A stretch of 64,000 bases of DNA from positions 54,453-118,452 of the forward strand of contig NZ_AULF01000014.1 of the NCBI RefSeq assembly GCF_000425145.1, in the 5' to 3' direction. Source of the DNA: Pedobacter glucosidilyticus DSM 23534. GTDB lineage: Bacteria > Bacteroidota > Bacteroidia > Sphingobacteriales > Sphingobacteriaceae. How positions within the stretch are numbered: the stretch's first letter is position 1; the number at the start of each line of letters is the position of its first letter. Made by a program: the position numbers and the translations under genes. This document shows, one piece after another, positions 33,495-43,578 of this stretch. Under the pieces are notes generated by a model, which made no database searches, was not told the origin of the DNA, and saw nothing but the letters and a program-made list of their open reading frames with translations.

Positions 33495-36400
33495 ATGAAA
33501 AGAAAGATTTTACTATTTCTATGTCTTTTCTCGTTCAGTTTATCATCTTTTGGACAGAACCTTAGTGTAACAGGTAAAGTTTCTGATACCAATGGAGAGC
33601 CACTGATAGGGGTAGCAGTATTGTTAAAAGGTTCTAACATTGCTACACAGACAAACGCTCAAGGGAATTATACCATAAATGTCCCTTCAAATGGAACCTT
33701 AGTATTTACTTATTTGGGTTATGCTGCCCAAGAAATTGCAATCAACAATCGTACGGTTATCAATACTTCCTTAACAGAGTCTTCTCAAAGTCTTGAACAG
33801 GTAGTAGTCATTGGTTATGGTACGCAAAGAAAAAGAGATTTAACAGGTTCTATAACTTCTATTAAAGGAGAGGATATAGAAAAGTCTCCAAACGTTAATC
33901 CTATATCTTCCTTACAAGGTAAAGTTGCTGGTTTAACCATTGTAAATAATGGTACTCCGGGTTCTCAACCAACAGTCAGAATAAGAGGTGTTAATAGTAC
34001 TAACTCTAGTTCTGTTGATCCTATTTATGTAGTTGATGGAGTTATCCAAACCAATATAGACTATGTAAACCAAGGCGATATAGAAAGTATCGAAGTATTA
34101 AAAGACCCATCATCAACTGCTATTTTCGGGGTTCAAGGTGGTAATGGTGTCATTGTTATTACTACTAAAAGAGCGGCTAAAGGCCAAACCAGAATTTCTT
34201 TACAAAGCTCTGCAGGCATACAAACTGTAACAAACAAAATAAATGTAGTTGATGCAGAGGGTTTTAAAAGACTATATACAGCGCAATTAGCAAATATTAA
34301 CGCAGCACCTTTTGATTTTACTAACTATACAGCTAATACAGATTGGCAGGATTTGATGTTTAAAACCGCTGCAATGCAAAACCATAATTTAAGCATTTCA
34401 AACAGCGGCGAAAAAACAACAACCTTGTTAAGTATTGGCTACAACAACCAAGAAGGAGTTTTACGAAATACTAATTTCCAACGTTTTAATGTGCGTTTTA
34501 ACGAAGAAATTAGAATTAACGATAACATTAAAGTTGGTGGAGATATTGTAGGTTCACATTATATTAGAAATCCTGCCGATGTTGGTTTAAATAATGCCTT
34601 ATGGGCAGCTCCAATCGTACCTGTTCAAGCAGATGAAAACACTTTCTACAGTATGCCATCTTTCCAAAGAGCACAAGTTGGAAATCCAATTGCTACTTTA
34701 TATAGAAATGATGGTAATGAGGTTAATAAAGGTTATCGTGTGGTAGGGAATATATTTGGTGAAATAAAATTCTTAAAAAATTTCACATGGCGCTCTAGCT
34801 TCTATACAGACTTATCTTTCAACGGGATAAGACGTTATTCGCCATTAGCAAATAGAATTATAAATTTAGGCGAAGGCACAGGTGTTACAGAAACAGTAGT
34901 TGATAGAAATGTTCGTACATCAGTTACTCAAGGGCAAAATGAGTTTAGAAAATATCAACAAGATCATACTTTAACTTTTGATAAAACTATAGAAAAACAT
35001 AAAGTTACAGCTTTAGCTGGTTTTAGTACACTTTATACTGGAAGTGCGCTATTGAGAGTTACTAGAAGAGATACCTCGCTAAATATTCCAAATAATCCAG
35101 ATTATTGGTATTTAGATATTGTAAATAACTCTAATCCAAGTCCAAATATCGAAGCTGGGAATGGCGCAGAGTCTGCACAGCTCTCTTATTTTGGTAGGGT
35201 AAATTATGCTTATGATAATAAGTATTTGGTTAATTTATCCATAAGAAGAGATGGTATTTCAAAATTCGCTCCAGCTAATAGATGGGGAACTTTTGGTAGC
35301 GTAGGTTTAGGATGGGTAGCAAGTGAAGAAGATTTCTTCAATATTGATAAAATTGACTTTTTAAAGTTTAAAACTTCTTGGGGTACTTTAGGTAATGCTA
35401 TCGGATTTGCGGAAAATCTTTTCTTACCAGGTTTATCTATTTCTGATGTAGGCGTTTTCGGTGATAATGTTTATCCTTCAGTAAAGCCAGCTTATTTTCC
35501 AGCTCCTGATCTTAAGTGGGAAGTTATACGTGGATTTGATGCTGGTTTAGAATTGAAAGCTTTCGATTATAGATTAAGTGCTGATATTGCTTTCTATGAT
35601 AGAACAACTAATAATATTATTACCGACATTGAATTAGTAAACTTAGATGGAGATTATAAAACTAACTTAGGAACTATAAAAAATACAGGTATAGAGGTAG
35701 CTTTAAGTTGGGCTGATAAACTAGGAGAACTATCTTATTCTTTCTCACCTAATTTTAGCTACAACAAAAACAATGTTGAGTCTATAGGAAATAATTTTAA
35801 CTTCCAGATTTTAGGTAATAACGGAGCGAATAGAACTGTTTCTGGAGAACCTATAGGACATTTCTTTGGATATCGTCAAACAGGTATTATCCAATCAACT
35901 GCAGATTTAGACAGAACTCCGGCTTTCGGTGATTCGCTTCCAGGAGATATTTCTTATGCCGATACCAATGGAGATGGTGTGATTACACCAGCCGATCGTG
36001 TAAACTTAGGTAATCCTTTTCCTAATTTCAATTATGGTTTAAACCTTTCTTTGGGATATAAAAACTTTGATTTCTTAGTTGAGGGCCAAGGAGTTGCTGG
36101 TAACTATGTTTATACACAAAGAAGAACAGCCAATTTTGCAGTTTTTAATTATGAAAGTAACAGGTTAAACGCTTGGACTGGTCCGGGAACTTCTAATGTA
36201 GAACCCATTCTTGACAATACCAGAGGTAATAACTACTTGTTTAGTAGCTATTTCTTAGAACCAGGAGATTATTTCCGTTTACGTACCGTACAATTAGGCT
36301 ATACTTTAAATAGTGACGCTATTAAAAAAATAGGTGTTAAATCATTAAGAATGTATGTTAGTGGTCAAAACATCAAAACCTGGAGTAAAACAACAGGTTA

Positions 36401-36503
36401 TACACCAGAAGCGCCAATAAATGATGTTTTAGGAGGAGGTGCTGATAATGGAGTATTCCCTTTACCTGCTATCTATACCTTTGGTCTTAATGTAACTTTT
36501 TAA
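33495..36503 (+). CDS. SusC-type TonB-dependent transporter
   Basis: A 1002-residue outer-membrane protein that imports oligosaccharides using TonB energy. It has a signal peptide (ending SSFGQ), a carboxypeptidase-regulatory-like domain (VSDTNGEPLIGVAVLLKG), a TonB box-like SLEQVVVIGYGTQRKRDLTG stretch, a plug (SPNVNPISSLQGKVAGL and RIRGVNS), and a C-terminal barrel ending in FPLPAIYTFGLNVTF with final phenylalanine. The following SusD-type gene starts 18 bp later, forming the standard lid-and-barrel pair. The substrate is suggested by the glycosidases downstream to be a beta-1,2-glucan. Confidence 0.95.
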   Translation: MKRKILLFLCLFSFSLSSFGQNLSVTGKVSDTNGEPLIGVAVLLKGSNIATQTNAQGNYTINVPSNGTLVFTYLGYAAQEIAINNRTVINTSLTESSQSLEQVVVIGYGTQRKRDLTGSITSIKGEDIEKSPNVNPISSLQGKVAGLTIVNNGTPGSQPTVRIRGVNSTNSSSVDPIYVVDGVIQTNIDYVNQGDIESIEVLKDPSSTAIFGVQGGNGVIVITTKRAAKGQTRISLQSSAGIQTVTNKINVVDAEGFKRLYTAQLANINAAPFDFTNYTANTDWQDLMFKTAAMQNHNLSISNSGEKTTTLLSIGYNNQEGVLRNTNFQRFNVRFNEEIRINDNIKVGGDIVGSHYIRNPADVGLNNALWAAPIVPVQADENTFYSMPSFQRAQVGNPIATLYRNDGNEVNKGYRVVGNIFGEIKFLKNFTWRSSFYTDLSFNGIRRYSPLANRIINLGEGTGVTETVVDRNVRTSVTQGQNEFRKYQQDHTLTFDKTIEKHKVTALAGFSTLYTGSALLRVTRRDTSLNIPNNPDYWYLDIVNNSNPSPNIEAGNGAESAQLSYFGRVNYAYDNKYLVNLSIRRDGISKFAPANRWGTFGSVGLGWVASEEDFFNIDKIDFLKFKTSWGTLGNAIGFAENLFLPGLSISDVGVFGDNVYPSVKPAYFPAPDLKWEVIRGFDAGLELKAFDYRLSADIAFYDRTTNNIITDIELVNLDGDYKTNLGTIKNTGIEVALSWADKLGELSYSFSPNFSYNKNNVESIGNNFNFQILGNNGANRTVSGEPIGHFFGYRQTGIIQSTADLDRTPAFGDSLPGDISYADTNGDGVITPADRVNLGNPFPNFNYGLNLSLGYKNFDFLVEGQGVAGNYVYTQRRTANFAVFNYESNRLNAWTGPGTSNVEPILDNTRGNNYLFSSYFLEPGDYFRLRTVQLGYTLNSDAIKKIGVKSLRMYVSGQNIKTWSKTTGYTPEAPINDVLGGGADNGVFPLPAIYTFGLNVTF

Positions 36504-36521
36504 CCTAAAAGTATTATTGAT

Positions 36522-38063
36522 ATGAAAATACTATTTAACATAAAATACAGCTATGCAAGTTTCGCTTTAATAGTTTTAGCGTTTGCATTAAGTTCATGTA
36601 GTAACGATTTCTTAGATCGCAGAGCCCAAGGAGCCTATAATCAAGATGATTATCCATATCCAGAAGGTTCAGGACCTTATGACCAATTCATAAACGGAGC
36701 CTATGCTACCTTAAGAAGTTATAATGTTACAGTTTTTCCTTTTCTAGCTGCTACTAGCATGAGAAGTGACGACGCTGATAAAGGAAGCACACCATCAGAT
36801 AGTCCTGATGCTTTGCAATTTGACAATTTTACTTTAACACCAACCAATGGTTTGGTAAATGCCCTTTGGGTTGGTCATTTTAACTTAGTTAATGATTGTA
36901 ATTTTGTCTTAGATAGAATTGCTAATGATCCTAACCCCAATACACCACAAGCATTAAAAGTTGATGCAGAAGCACAAGCTAGATTTTTACGTGGTTATGC
37001 ATACTTCATGTTGGTAAGATGCTATGGCAGAGTACCTATTTTAGATACGTTAATTTCAACTGAGGTATCAGAGTCAAATATTCCACAAAGTACACCAGCA
37101 CAGGTTTATGCATTTATAGAGCAAGATTTACAATTTGCAGCTAATAACTTATTACCCGCATCTGGTTATGATAGAAAGTTTATTGGTAGGATTAATTCTG
37201 GTGCTGCCCATGCTCTATTAGCAAAAGTTTACTTAACCCAAGGTAAATGGGCACAAGCCATGAGCGAGGCTAATATTGTGATGACTTCTGGACAGTATGA
37301 TTTATCAGTTCCTTATGCAACTATTTTTAATGAAGAAGGAGAGAACTCCAAAGAGTCTATTTTTGAAGTGCAAGCAACCGCAACACCAACAGTACCAACA
37401 GATTTTGGTTCTCAATATACCCAAGTTCAAAGTGTTAGAGGCTCTGGAGACTGGAATTATGGTTGGGGTTTTAATGTTCCAAGTGCAGATTTAGCTAATG
37501 CTTATGAACCTGGCGATCCAAGAAGAAGACGTACAATTTTCTACAGTGTTCCAGATTCTGTAACCATTTTTGGCGAGCGTCCACAAGCAGGCTTACCTAA
37601 CCCTCGTTATAACAATAAAGTATATACCAACCCTGCTAAAAGAGCAACTATTGGAAGCCGTTCTGGCTGGTGGATGAATGTACGCTTATTACGTTATGCT
37701 GATGTAGTGTTAATGTACGCTGAGGCAGCTAACGAATTAGGAGGTACAGAAAATACAACCAGAGCTTTACAGGCTTTAAACAGCGTAAGAGCAAGAGCAA
37801 GAGGTGCGAATGCCAATATTTTGCCTAACGTTACTACTACAGATCAAGAATTACTACGTCAAGCAATCAGAAAAGAAAGAAGAATAGAGCTAGCTATGGA
37901 GCATGAGCGTTTCTTTGATTTAGTAAGATGGGGTACGGCTGCTACTGTTATGCAAGGGGTTGGTAAAAACTTTATTCCAGGCAGACACGAGCTATTGCCA
38001 ATACCGCAAGCTCAAATTGATTTAAGTAAAGGAAGGTTAACTCAAAATCCAGGTTATAATTAA
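36522..38063 (+). CDS. SusD-type glycan-binding lipoprotein
   Basis: A 513-residue surface lipoprotein that covers the SusC barrel and binds glycan. The lipobox is LSSCSND with the lipidated cysteine near residue 27. SusD/RagB features include ARFLRGYAYFMLVRCYGRVPI, the helical TPR scaffold, and the C-terminal AIRKERRIELAMEHERFFDLVRWG signature. It sits directly after susC with an 18-bp gap. Its binding specificity cannot be predicted from sequence alone. Confidence 0.95.
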   Translation: MKILFNIKYSYASFALIVLAFALSSCSNDFLDRRAQGAYNQDDYPYPEGSGPYDQFINGAYATLRSYNVTVFPFLAATSMRSDDADKGSTPSDSPDALQFDNFTLTPTNGLVNALWVGHFNLVNDCNFVLDRIANDPNPNTPQALKVDAEAQARFLRGYAYFMLVRCYGRVPILDTLISTEVSESNIPQSTPAQVYAFIEQDLQFAANNLLPASGYDRKFIGRINSGAAHALLAKVYLTQGKWAQAMSEANIVMTSGQYDLSVPYATIFNEEGENSKESIFEVQATATPTVPTDFGSQYTQVQSVRGSGDWNYGWGFNVPSADLANAYEPGDPRRRRTIFYSVPDSVTIFGERPQAGLPNPRYNNKVYTNPAKRATIGSRSGWWMNVRLLRYADVVLMYAEAANELGGTENTTRALQALNSVRARARGANANILPNVTTTDQELLRQAIRKERRIELAMEHERFFDLVRWGTAATVMQGVGKNFIPGRHELLPIPQAQIDLSKGRLTQNPGYN

Positions 38064-38075
38064 TCTTATTAGGAT

Positions 38076-38972
38076 ATGAAAATTTTTAAAACATATATAT
38101 CAGGAAAATTAATGCTAAGTGCACTAATAGGTCTTGGTTTACTATCTTCTTGCGAAAAAGATGGTAACCCTAATAATTTGCCAGATGTAAATCCGGCAGA
38201 TTACGAAGGTAAAATTGATGGTTATACAAGTTCAGATGAGATTTTCCCTCGAAATTTGGTAGCTTATTGGTCTTTTGATGATACTAAAAACGAAGTTAAA
38301 AGCAATACAGCACCAACGCAAACAGCAAACGATTCTTTTGTTGATGGTGGCGTAAGAGGTAAAGCCATCAGTTTAAACGGCGGTTATTTGTACTATGCAA
38401 CACAATTGAATGCATTTAAAACAGATTCTTTAAAGAGCTTTACCATTAGCCAATGGGTTAAAATCACCAATAATGGTTCTAAAAGAACCATGATTTTTCA
38501 AATTGCCAGACCAGGTATTTTTAATGGTAGCTTAGATTTTAGGTTAAATACCCAGAGTTTTCCTGCTACTACTACCAATACTTTAAGGATGAACCCAAGG
38601 TTTACTAGTGTTAGTGGAGGCTCTCAAGATAATCTAAACAATACTTTATCTCCAACTATTGGTGCTGATAAATGGACGCACTTAGTCCTTAAATATGAAC
38701 CTACAACAGGTGTATTTAATATGTGGGCTGATGGAGTAAACGTTGGTTCTTTTAATAATAGAGGAACGACTCCCGGCAATTTGTTTAGATCTTATGAACC
38801 TAGTGAGATTATCATTGGAGGTAATTACAATACCATTCCGGGAAAAACGGTTAGTACTGATGTTTCTTTCGCTAACATGGTTGGACAAATAGATGAAATA
38901 AGAGTGTACAACAGGGCTTTGCCTGATGCACACATCAGAGCCTTATATAATTTAGGTAAAGCAAACAAATAA
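38076..38972 (+). CDS. LamG/concanavalin-like surface lipoprotein
   Basis: A 298-residue lipoprotein (lipobox LLSSCEKD). The mature C-terminal region, about 60-290, is a LamG (concanavalin-A-like) jelly roll: LVAYWSFDDTKNEVKSNT at its start, SFTISQWVKI, and the closing MVGQIDEIRVYNRALPDAHI, which is the LamG_3 signature. It lies in the position where such loci encode a surface glycan-binding protein, so it probably assists SusD in capturing the polysaccharide. No catalytic residue is apparent. A stable hairpin follows. Confidence 0.88.
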   Translation: MKIFKTYISGKLMLSALIGLGLLSSCEKDGNPNNLPDVNPADYEGKIDGYTSSDEIFPRNLVAYWSFDDTKNEVKSNTAPTQTANDSFVDGGVRGKAISLNGGYLYYATQLNAFKTDSLKSFTISQWVKITNNGSKRTMIFQIARPGIFNGSLDFRLNTQSFPATTTNTLRMNPRFTSVSGGSQDNLNNTLSPTIGADKWTHLVLKYEPTTGVFNMWADGVNVGSFNNRGTTPGNLFRSYEPSEIIIGGNYNTIPGKTVSTDVSFANMVGQIDEIRVYNRALPDAHIRALYNLGKANK

Positions 38973-38984
38973 ATAGGTTGGTTT

Positions 38985-39037
38985 TTTGTCATAATGGGCG
39001 GAGCTGGTAAAAATCCAGCTTCGCTCTGCCTGACAAA
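38985..39037 (+). promoter_or_regulatory. Intercistronic hairpin before the glucanase gene
   Basis: Outer arms TTTGTCA (38985-38991) and TGACAAA (39031-39037) enclose an inner stem built on GGAGCTGG and CCAGCTTCG-CTC with a TAAAAAT loop and small bulges. There is no following T-run. It lies between the binding-protein genes and the enzyme genes, so it could process or stabilise the mRNA and set unequal expression, or end part of the transcripts. Confidence 0.55.
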
Positions 39038-39104
39038 TTTAAACTCCTTCGAAATATAACATTCTACCTTTTAAAAGATTTAGTGAAGACGTAAAAATGA
39101 TATC

Positions 39105-40463
39105 ATGTTAAGACCCTTTTTATCTGCCCTTGCTGCTGTTGTTATTATCCTTTCGGGATGTAGCAATGGTAAGAAAATCGTGAATACCCCTTTAGAAAAT
39201 CAAAATAAGTTAAGTGATGAACAATTGATAGATTTGGTTCAAAAACAAACTTTTCAATATTTCTGGGATGGTGCAGAACCAAATTCGGGAGCCGGCAGAG
39301 AGCGTATCCATTTAGATAATTATTATCAACAAAATGATAGAAATGTAGTAGCTACAGGCGCTACAGGTTTTGGCTTAATGGCTATTATAAGTGCCATTGA
39401 TAGGGGCTATGTAACCAAGGCAGAAGGTACAGCCCGATTAGAAAAAATACTCAATTTCTTAGAAAAAGCAGACCGTTTTCATGGTGCTTGGCCACATTGG
39501 TTAGAAGGTGAAACCGGTAAAACCAAACCTTTTTCTACAAAAGATGATGGTGGCGATTTGGTAGAAACTTCTTTTGTAGCACAATCTCTTATTTGTATCA
39601 GAGAATATTTTAAATCAGGAAATACACAAGAAAAAGCTTTGGCTGCTAAGGCAGACCAGCTTTGGAAAGAAATAGATTTTAACTTTTACAGAAACAACCA
39701 AAACGTATTGTATTGGCATTGGTCGCCAAATTACGCTTGGCAAATGAATTTTCCTGTAAAAGGATATAATGAATGTTTAATTATGTATGTGCTTGGGGCA
39801 TCGTCTCCTACATATCCTATCCCGGCAGAAGTTTACCATGAAGGATGGGCAAGAAACGGAGCCATCAAAACAAATGTTAGTGTTTATGGTCATCAAATTA
39901 CATTAGACCATCAAGGAGAGAAAAATAGTGTAGGACCCTTATTTTGGGCCCATTATTCTTACCTAGGTTTAAACCCGAAAGGTTTAAAAGACCAATATGC
40001 AGATTATTGGCAACAGAATAGAAACCACACTTTAGCTATTAGAGATTATGGTGTAGCAAACCCAAAAGGATTTAAAGGTTATGGGGAAAATAGTTGGGGT
40101 TTAACCGCTAGTTATTCTGTAAACGGCTATGCCGGCCATACCATTAACAGAGATTTAGGCGTAATCTCGCCAACAGCAGCTTTGTCTTCTTTTCCTTATA
40201 CACCAGAAGAATCTTTAAAAGCTATGCGCCATTGGTACGAGAATTTAGGCGATAAAGTATGGGGCAAATATGGTTTTTACGATGCCTTTTCTGAATCAGC
40301 AAACTGGTATCCAAAAAGATATTTAGGTATAGACCAAGGTCCAATTGTAGTGATGTTAGAAAATCATCGCAGCGGTTTACTATGGAATTTATTTATGAAA
40401 GCCCCCGAGGTGCAAGCCGGTTTAAAGAAATTAGGTTTCCAAAGTCCGTATATATCAAATTAA
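39105..40463 (+). CDS. GH144-like endo-beta-1,2-glucanase (glycoamylase-domain lipoprotein)
   Basis: A 452-residue lipoprotein (lipobox LSGCSNG). The protein has the (alpha/alpha)6-type glycoamylase domain: FQYFWDGAEPNSGAGRER, then TGATGFGLMAI, GDLVETSFVAQSLICIREYF, and FPVKGYNECLIMYVLGASSP, and the final QGPIVVMLENHRSGLLW. This domain defines GH144, whose founding member from Chitinophaga pinensis is an endo-beta-1,2-glucanase. The neighbour is a GH3 beta-glucosidase, the combination expected for beta-1,2-glucan. The alternative glucoamylase label in older annotation is probably misleading. It may act on the cell surface. Confidence 0.85.
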   Translation: MLRPFLSALAAVVIILSGCSNGKKIVNTPLENQNKLSDEQLIDLVQKQTFQYFWDGAEPNSGAGRERIHLDNYYQQNDRNVVATGATGFGLMAIISAIDRGYVTKAEGTARLEKILNFLEKADRFHGAWPHWLEGETGKTKPFSTKDDGGDLVETSFVAQSLICIREYFKSGNTQEKALAAKADQLWKEIDFNFYRNNQNVLYWHWSPNYAWQMNFPVKGYNECLIMYVLGASSPTYPIPAEVYHEGWARNGAIKTNVSVYGHQITLDHQGEKNSVGPLFWAHYSYLGLNPKGLKDQYADYWQQNRNHTLAIRDYGVANPKGFKGYGENSWGLTASYSVNGYAGHTINRDLGVISPTAALSSFPYTPEESLKAMRHWYENLGDKVWGKYGFYDAFSESANWYPKRYLGIDQGPIVVMLENHRSGLLWNLFMKAPEVQAGLKKLGFQSPYISN

Positions 40464-40468
40464 TTACC

Positions 40469-42796
40469 ATGAAGAACAAGTTTTTTATTTTATTAGCCTT
40501 TACCGGATGTTGTATTGCCATATTAACAGCATGCGCACAACAAAAAAATATACAAAGCCGTCCACAAAATAAAATGGATGTCTTTATCAGTGATTTAATG
40601 TCTAAAATGACCATTGAAGAAAAAATTGGTCAGCTAAATTTATTAACAGGTGGCGAAGCCATTACAGGGACTACCGGAAACGCTGATTTAGAAAATAAAG
40701 TAAAACGTGGTGAAGTAGGAGGCTTTTTTAGCTTAACTACGCCAGCCAGAATTAGAAAAGTTCAAGAACTTGCAGTTAACAACACTCGCCTAAAAATTCC
40801 TTTAATTTTTGGGTTAGATGTGATACATGGTTATAAAACAACTTTTCCTATTCCACTAGGTTTATCTGCCACTTGGGATATGCCTTTGATAGAAAAAACA
40901 GCTCGTATTGCAGCAGAAGAAGCTTCCGCAGATGGTATCAATTGGACCTTTTCGCCAATGGTAGATATTTCCAGAGACCCACGTTGGGGCCGCGTTTCTG
41001 AAGGTAATGGTGAAGATCCTTTTCTAGGTGCAGAAATAGCAAAGGCTATGGTTAAAGGTTACCAAGGCGATGATTTAGCTAAATACAATACCTTAATGGC
41101 TTGCGTAAAACATTTTGCCCTTTACGGAGCAGGCGAAGCCGGAAGAGATTATAACACCGTTGATATGAGTAAAGTGAAGATGTATAACGAATTTATGCCT
41201 CCTTATAAAGCTGCCATTGATGCAGGAGCAGGAAGTGTGATGACATCTTTTAACGAGATTGATGGGGTACCAGCATCGGCAAACCAATGGTTGTTAACTG
41301 ATTTATTACGTAAAGATTGGAAATTTGATGGCTTAGTAGTAACTGATTATACTGCTATCAATGAAATGATAGACCATGGCATAGGTAACTTACAAGAAGT
41401 ATCAGCCAAAGCGGTAAAAGCGGGTGTAGATATGGATATGGTGGGCGAAGGTTTCTTAACAACTTTAAAAAAATCTTTAGATGAAGGTAAAGTTTCTGAA
41501 GCTGATATCAACAGAGCTTGTAGATTGATTTTAGAAGCTAAATATAAATTAGGTTTGTTTGAAGACCCTTACCGTTATTGTAACGAGGAAAGAGCTAAAA
41601 CAACCATTTTTACTCCAGAAAACAGGAAATTTGCTCGTGAAGTTGCTGCTAAAAGTTTTGTGTTGTTAAAAAATGCACCTATTGCTGGGCATACAAATGC
41701 TGTATTACCTTTAAAAAGAACAGGAACTATTGCTTTAATTGGTCCTTTGGCAGATAGCCGGGTGAATATGCCAGGCACCTGGAGCGTTTCAACAGATTTA
41801 GCTAAAGCTATTTCGGTAAAAGACGGTTTACAGAAAGTTGCTGGTCCGCAAGTGAAAATTCTTCATGCTTTAGGTTCTAATTTAATTGAAGATGCAGCCT
41901 ATCAAGCTAGAGCAACCATGTTTGGAAGAGAAATTCCTAGAGACAATCGCCCCAAAGAACAGGTTTTACAAGAAGCCATTGCTATTGCTAAAAAAGCCGA
42001 TGTTATTGTTGCCGCTTTAGGTGAAAGTTCTGAAATGAGTGGCGAAAGTTCTAGCAGAACAGATATCCAAATCCCAAAAATACAAAGAGAGCTTTTAGAA
42101 GAATTGGTTAAAACAGGTAAACCTGTGGTTTTAGTGTTGTTTACAGGCAGGCCTTTAGATTTAAGTTGGGAAAAAAAGAACGTTCCGGCTATCTTAAATA
42201 CTTGGTTTGGTGGCACAGAAACAGGTTTGGCTATCGCCGATGTTTTATTTGGCGATGTTAATCCATCAGGAAAATTAACCGCTACTTTCCCTCAAAATAT
42301 TGGGCAAATTCCTTTGTATTATAATCATAAAAATACAGGCCGACCGTTAGCAGAAGGTAAATGGTTTACCAAGTTTAAATCAAATTATCTGGATGTGAGT
42401 AACGAGCCACTTTATCCTTTCGGGTATGGTTTAAGCTATACAACTTTTGATATTCAAGCGCCTGTATTAGATAAAACTACCTTGCGTTCTGGCGAGCAAA
42501 TCAACATCAGCGTAAGCGTAAAAAATACAGGTAAAGTAGATGGCGCAGAAGTTGTACAATTATATATTAGAGATTTGGTAGGTTCTATCACCAGACCAGT
42601 TAAAGAGCTTAAAGGTTTCCAAAAGGTGTTTTTAAAAGCTGGCGAAACTAAAAATCTTACTTTTACTTTAAGCGAGGAAGACTTGAAGTTTTATAATAGT
42701 AATTTAGATTTTGTAGCAGAACCTGGTGATTTTAAAGTTTTTGTTGGAAATAGTTCTGCAAACGTGAAATCTGCCGATTTTAAATTAGAAAAATGA
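40469..42796 (+). CDS. bglX: GH3 beta-glucosidase (BglX-type)
   Basis: A 775-residue lipoprotein-type (lipobox LTACAQQ) GH3 enzyme. The N-terminal barrel has FGLDVIHGYKTTFPIP, RDPRWGRVSEGNGEDP, and the nucleophile aspartate in LVVTDYTAINEM; the second domain has GESSEMSGESSSR with the acid/base glutamate, and a C-terminal fibronectin-III-like domain ends the protein. It should remove glucose from oligosaccharides (for example sophorose) released by the neighbouring glucanase. An in-frame ATG at 40382 lies inside the previous gene; ATG 40469, 5 bp after its stop, starts a proper signal peptide. Confidence 0.93.
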   Translation: MKNKFFILLAFTGCCIAILTACAQQKNIQSRPQNKMDVFISDLMSKMTIEEKIGQLNLLTGGEAITGTTGNADLENKVKRGEVGGFFSLTTPARIRKVQELAVNNTRLKIPLIFGLDVIHGYKTTFPIPLGLSATWDMPLIEKTARIAAEEASADGINWTFSPMVDISRDPRWGRVSEGNGEDPFLGAEIAKAMVKGYQGDDLAKYNTLMACVKHFALYGAGEAGRDYNTVDMSKVKMYNEFMPPYKAAIDAGAGSVMTSFNEIDGVPASANQWLLTDLLRKDWKFDGLVVTDYTAINEMIDHGIGNLQEVSAKAVKAGVDMDMVGEGFLTTLKKSLDEGKVSEADINRACRLILEAKYKLGLFEDPYRYCNEERAKTTIFTPENRKFAREVAAKSFVLLKNAPIAGHTNAVLPLKRTGTIALIGPLADSRVNMPGTWSVSTDLAKAISVKDGLQKVAGPQVKILHALGSNLIEDAAYQARATMFGREIPRDNRPKEQVLQEAIAIAKKADVIVAALGESSEMSGESSSRTDIQIPKIQRELLEELVKTGKPVVLVLFTGRPLDLSWEKKNVPAILNTWFGGTETGLAIADVLFGDVNPSGKLTATFPQNIGQIPLYYNHKNTGRPLAEGKWFTKFKSNYLDVSNEPLYPFGYGLSYTTFDIQAPVLDKTTLRSGEQINISVSVKNTGKVDGAEVVQLYIRDLVGSITRPVKELKGFQKVFLKAGETKNLTFTLSEEDLKFYNSNLDFVAEPGDFKVFVGNSSANVKSADFKLEK

Positions 42797-43572
42797 GAAT
42801 TTTAAGCAGCATATTATTATTAGTTATCCTGAGTTTTGAAATGAAAGCTCAGGATATTTCTAAGTTTAAGGATGAAACTTTTATCTATAAAGGAGATACT
42901 TTACCAGTAAGGGTTTTGTATCCTAAAAATTTTGATGCTACAAAAAAATATCCGCTCGTACTGTTTTTACATGGTCGTGGCGAGAGCGGAAATAATAATA
43001 AAAGTCAGCTGATACATGGCTCTAAATTATTTTTAGAAAAGCAAGATGAATTTCCTGCTATTGTGGTTTTTCCGCAATGTTCTAAAGATAGCTATTGGGC
43101 CAATGTGAACATCGTTACAGATAAAGAAAAGGGCAAAAGGCATTTTAATTTTCTGCAAGGAGGTAAACCTACTAAAGCCATGTCTTTGCTGTTGACTTAT
43201 TTAAAAGAACTGAAAAAATTAGCTTATTTAGATGAGGATAGATTTTATTTAGGAGGCTTATCTATGGGAGGGATGGGAACTTATGAAATGTTACGCAGGC
43301 AGCCCAACACATTTACAGCAGCTTTTGCTATTTGTGGCGGAGACCATGTTAAAAATGTAAGAAAATATGCTCATAAAGTTAATTTATGGATTTTTCATGG
43401 GGCAAAAGATGATGTTGTGATACCAGAATTTTCGTTATTGATACATGAGGAATTGAAACGTTTAGGTGCAAAACCGAAATATACGGTGTACCCGGATGCT
43501 AACCATAACAGTTGGGATCCTGCTTTTAAAGAGCCAGAGCTTTTACCGTGGTTATTCTCAAACAAAAAGTAA
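42793..43572 (+). CDS. Exported alpha/beta-hydrolase esterase
   Basis: A 259-residue protein with a short signal peptide (ILLLVILSFEMKAQ). Catalytic elements of the dienelactone-hydrolase/prolyl-oligopeptidase-like esterases are visible: LFLHGRGESGNN (oxyanion), GGLSMGGMGTYE with the serine, GAKDDVV with the aspartate, and DANHNSWDPAF with the histidine. It overlaps the GH3 gene by 4 bp (ATGA), so it is translationally coupled. Inference: it removes acyl substituents (such as acetyl or succinyl) from the glycan. The leaving group is unknown. Confidence 0.85.
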   Translation: MRILSSILLLVILSFEMKAQDISKFKDETFIYKGDTLPVRVLYPKNFDATKKYPLVLFLHGRGESGNNNKSQLIHGSKLFLEKQDEFPAIVVFPQCSKDSYWANVNIVTDKEKGKRHFNFLQGGKPTKAMSLLLTYLKELKKLAYLDEDRFYLGGLSMGGMGTYEMLRRQPNTFTAAFAICGGDHVKNVRKYAHKVNLWIFHGAKDDVVIPEFSLLIHEELKRLGAKPKYTVYPDANHNSWDPAFKEPELLPWLFSNKK

Positions 43573-43578
43573 GTACGC

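Noticed and set aside
40382..40468. Upstream start for the GH3 enzyme
   Set aside because: It lies inside the GH144 gene and would bury the signal peptide and lipobox; ATG 40469 is far better.
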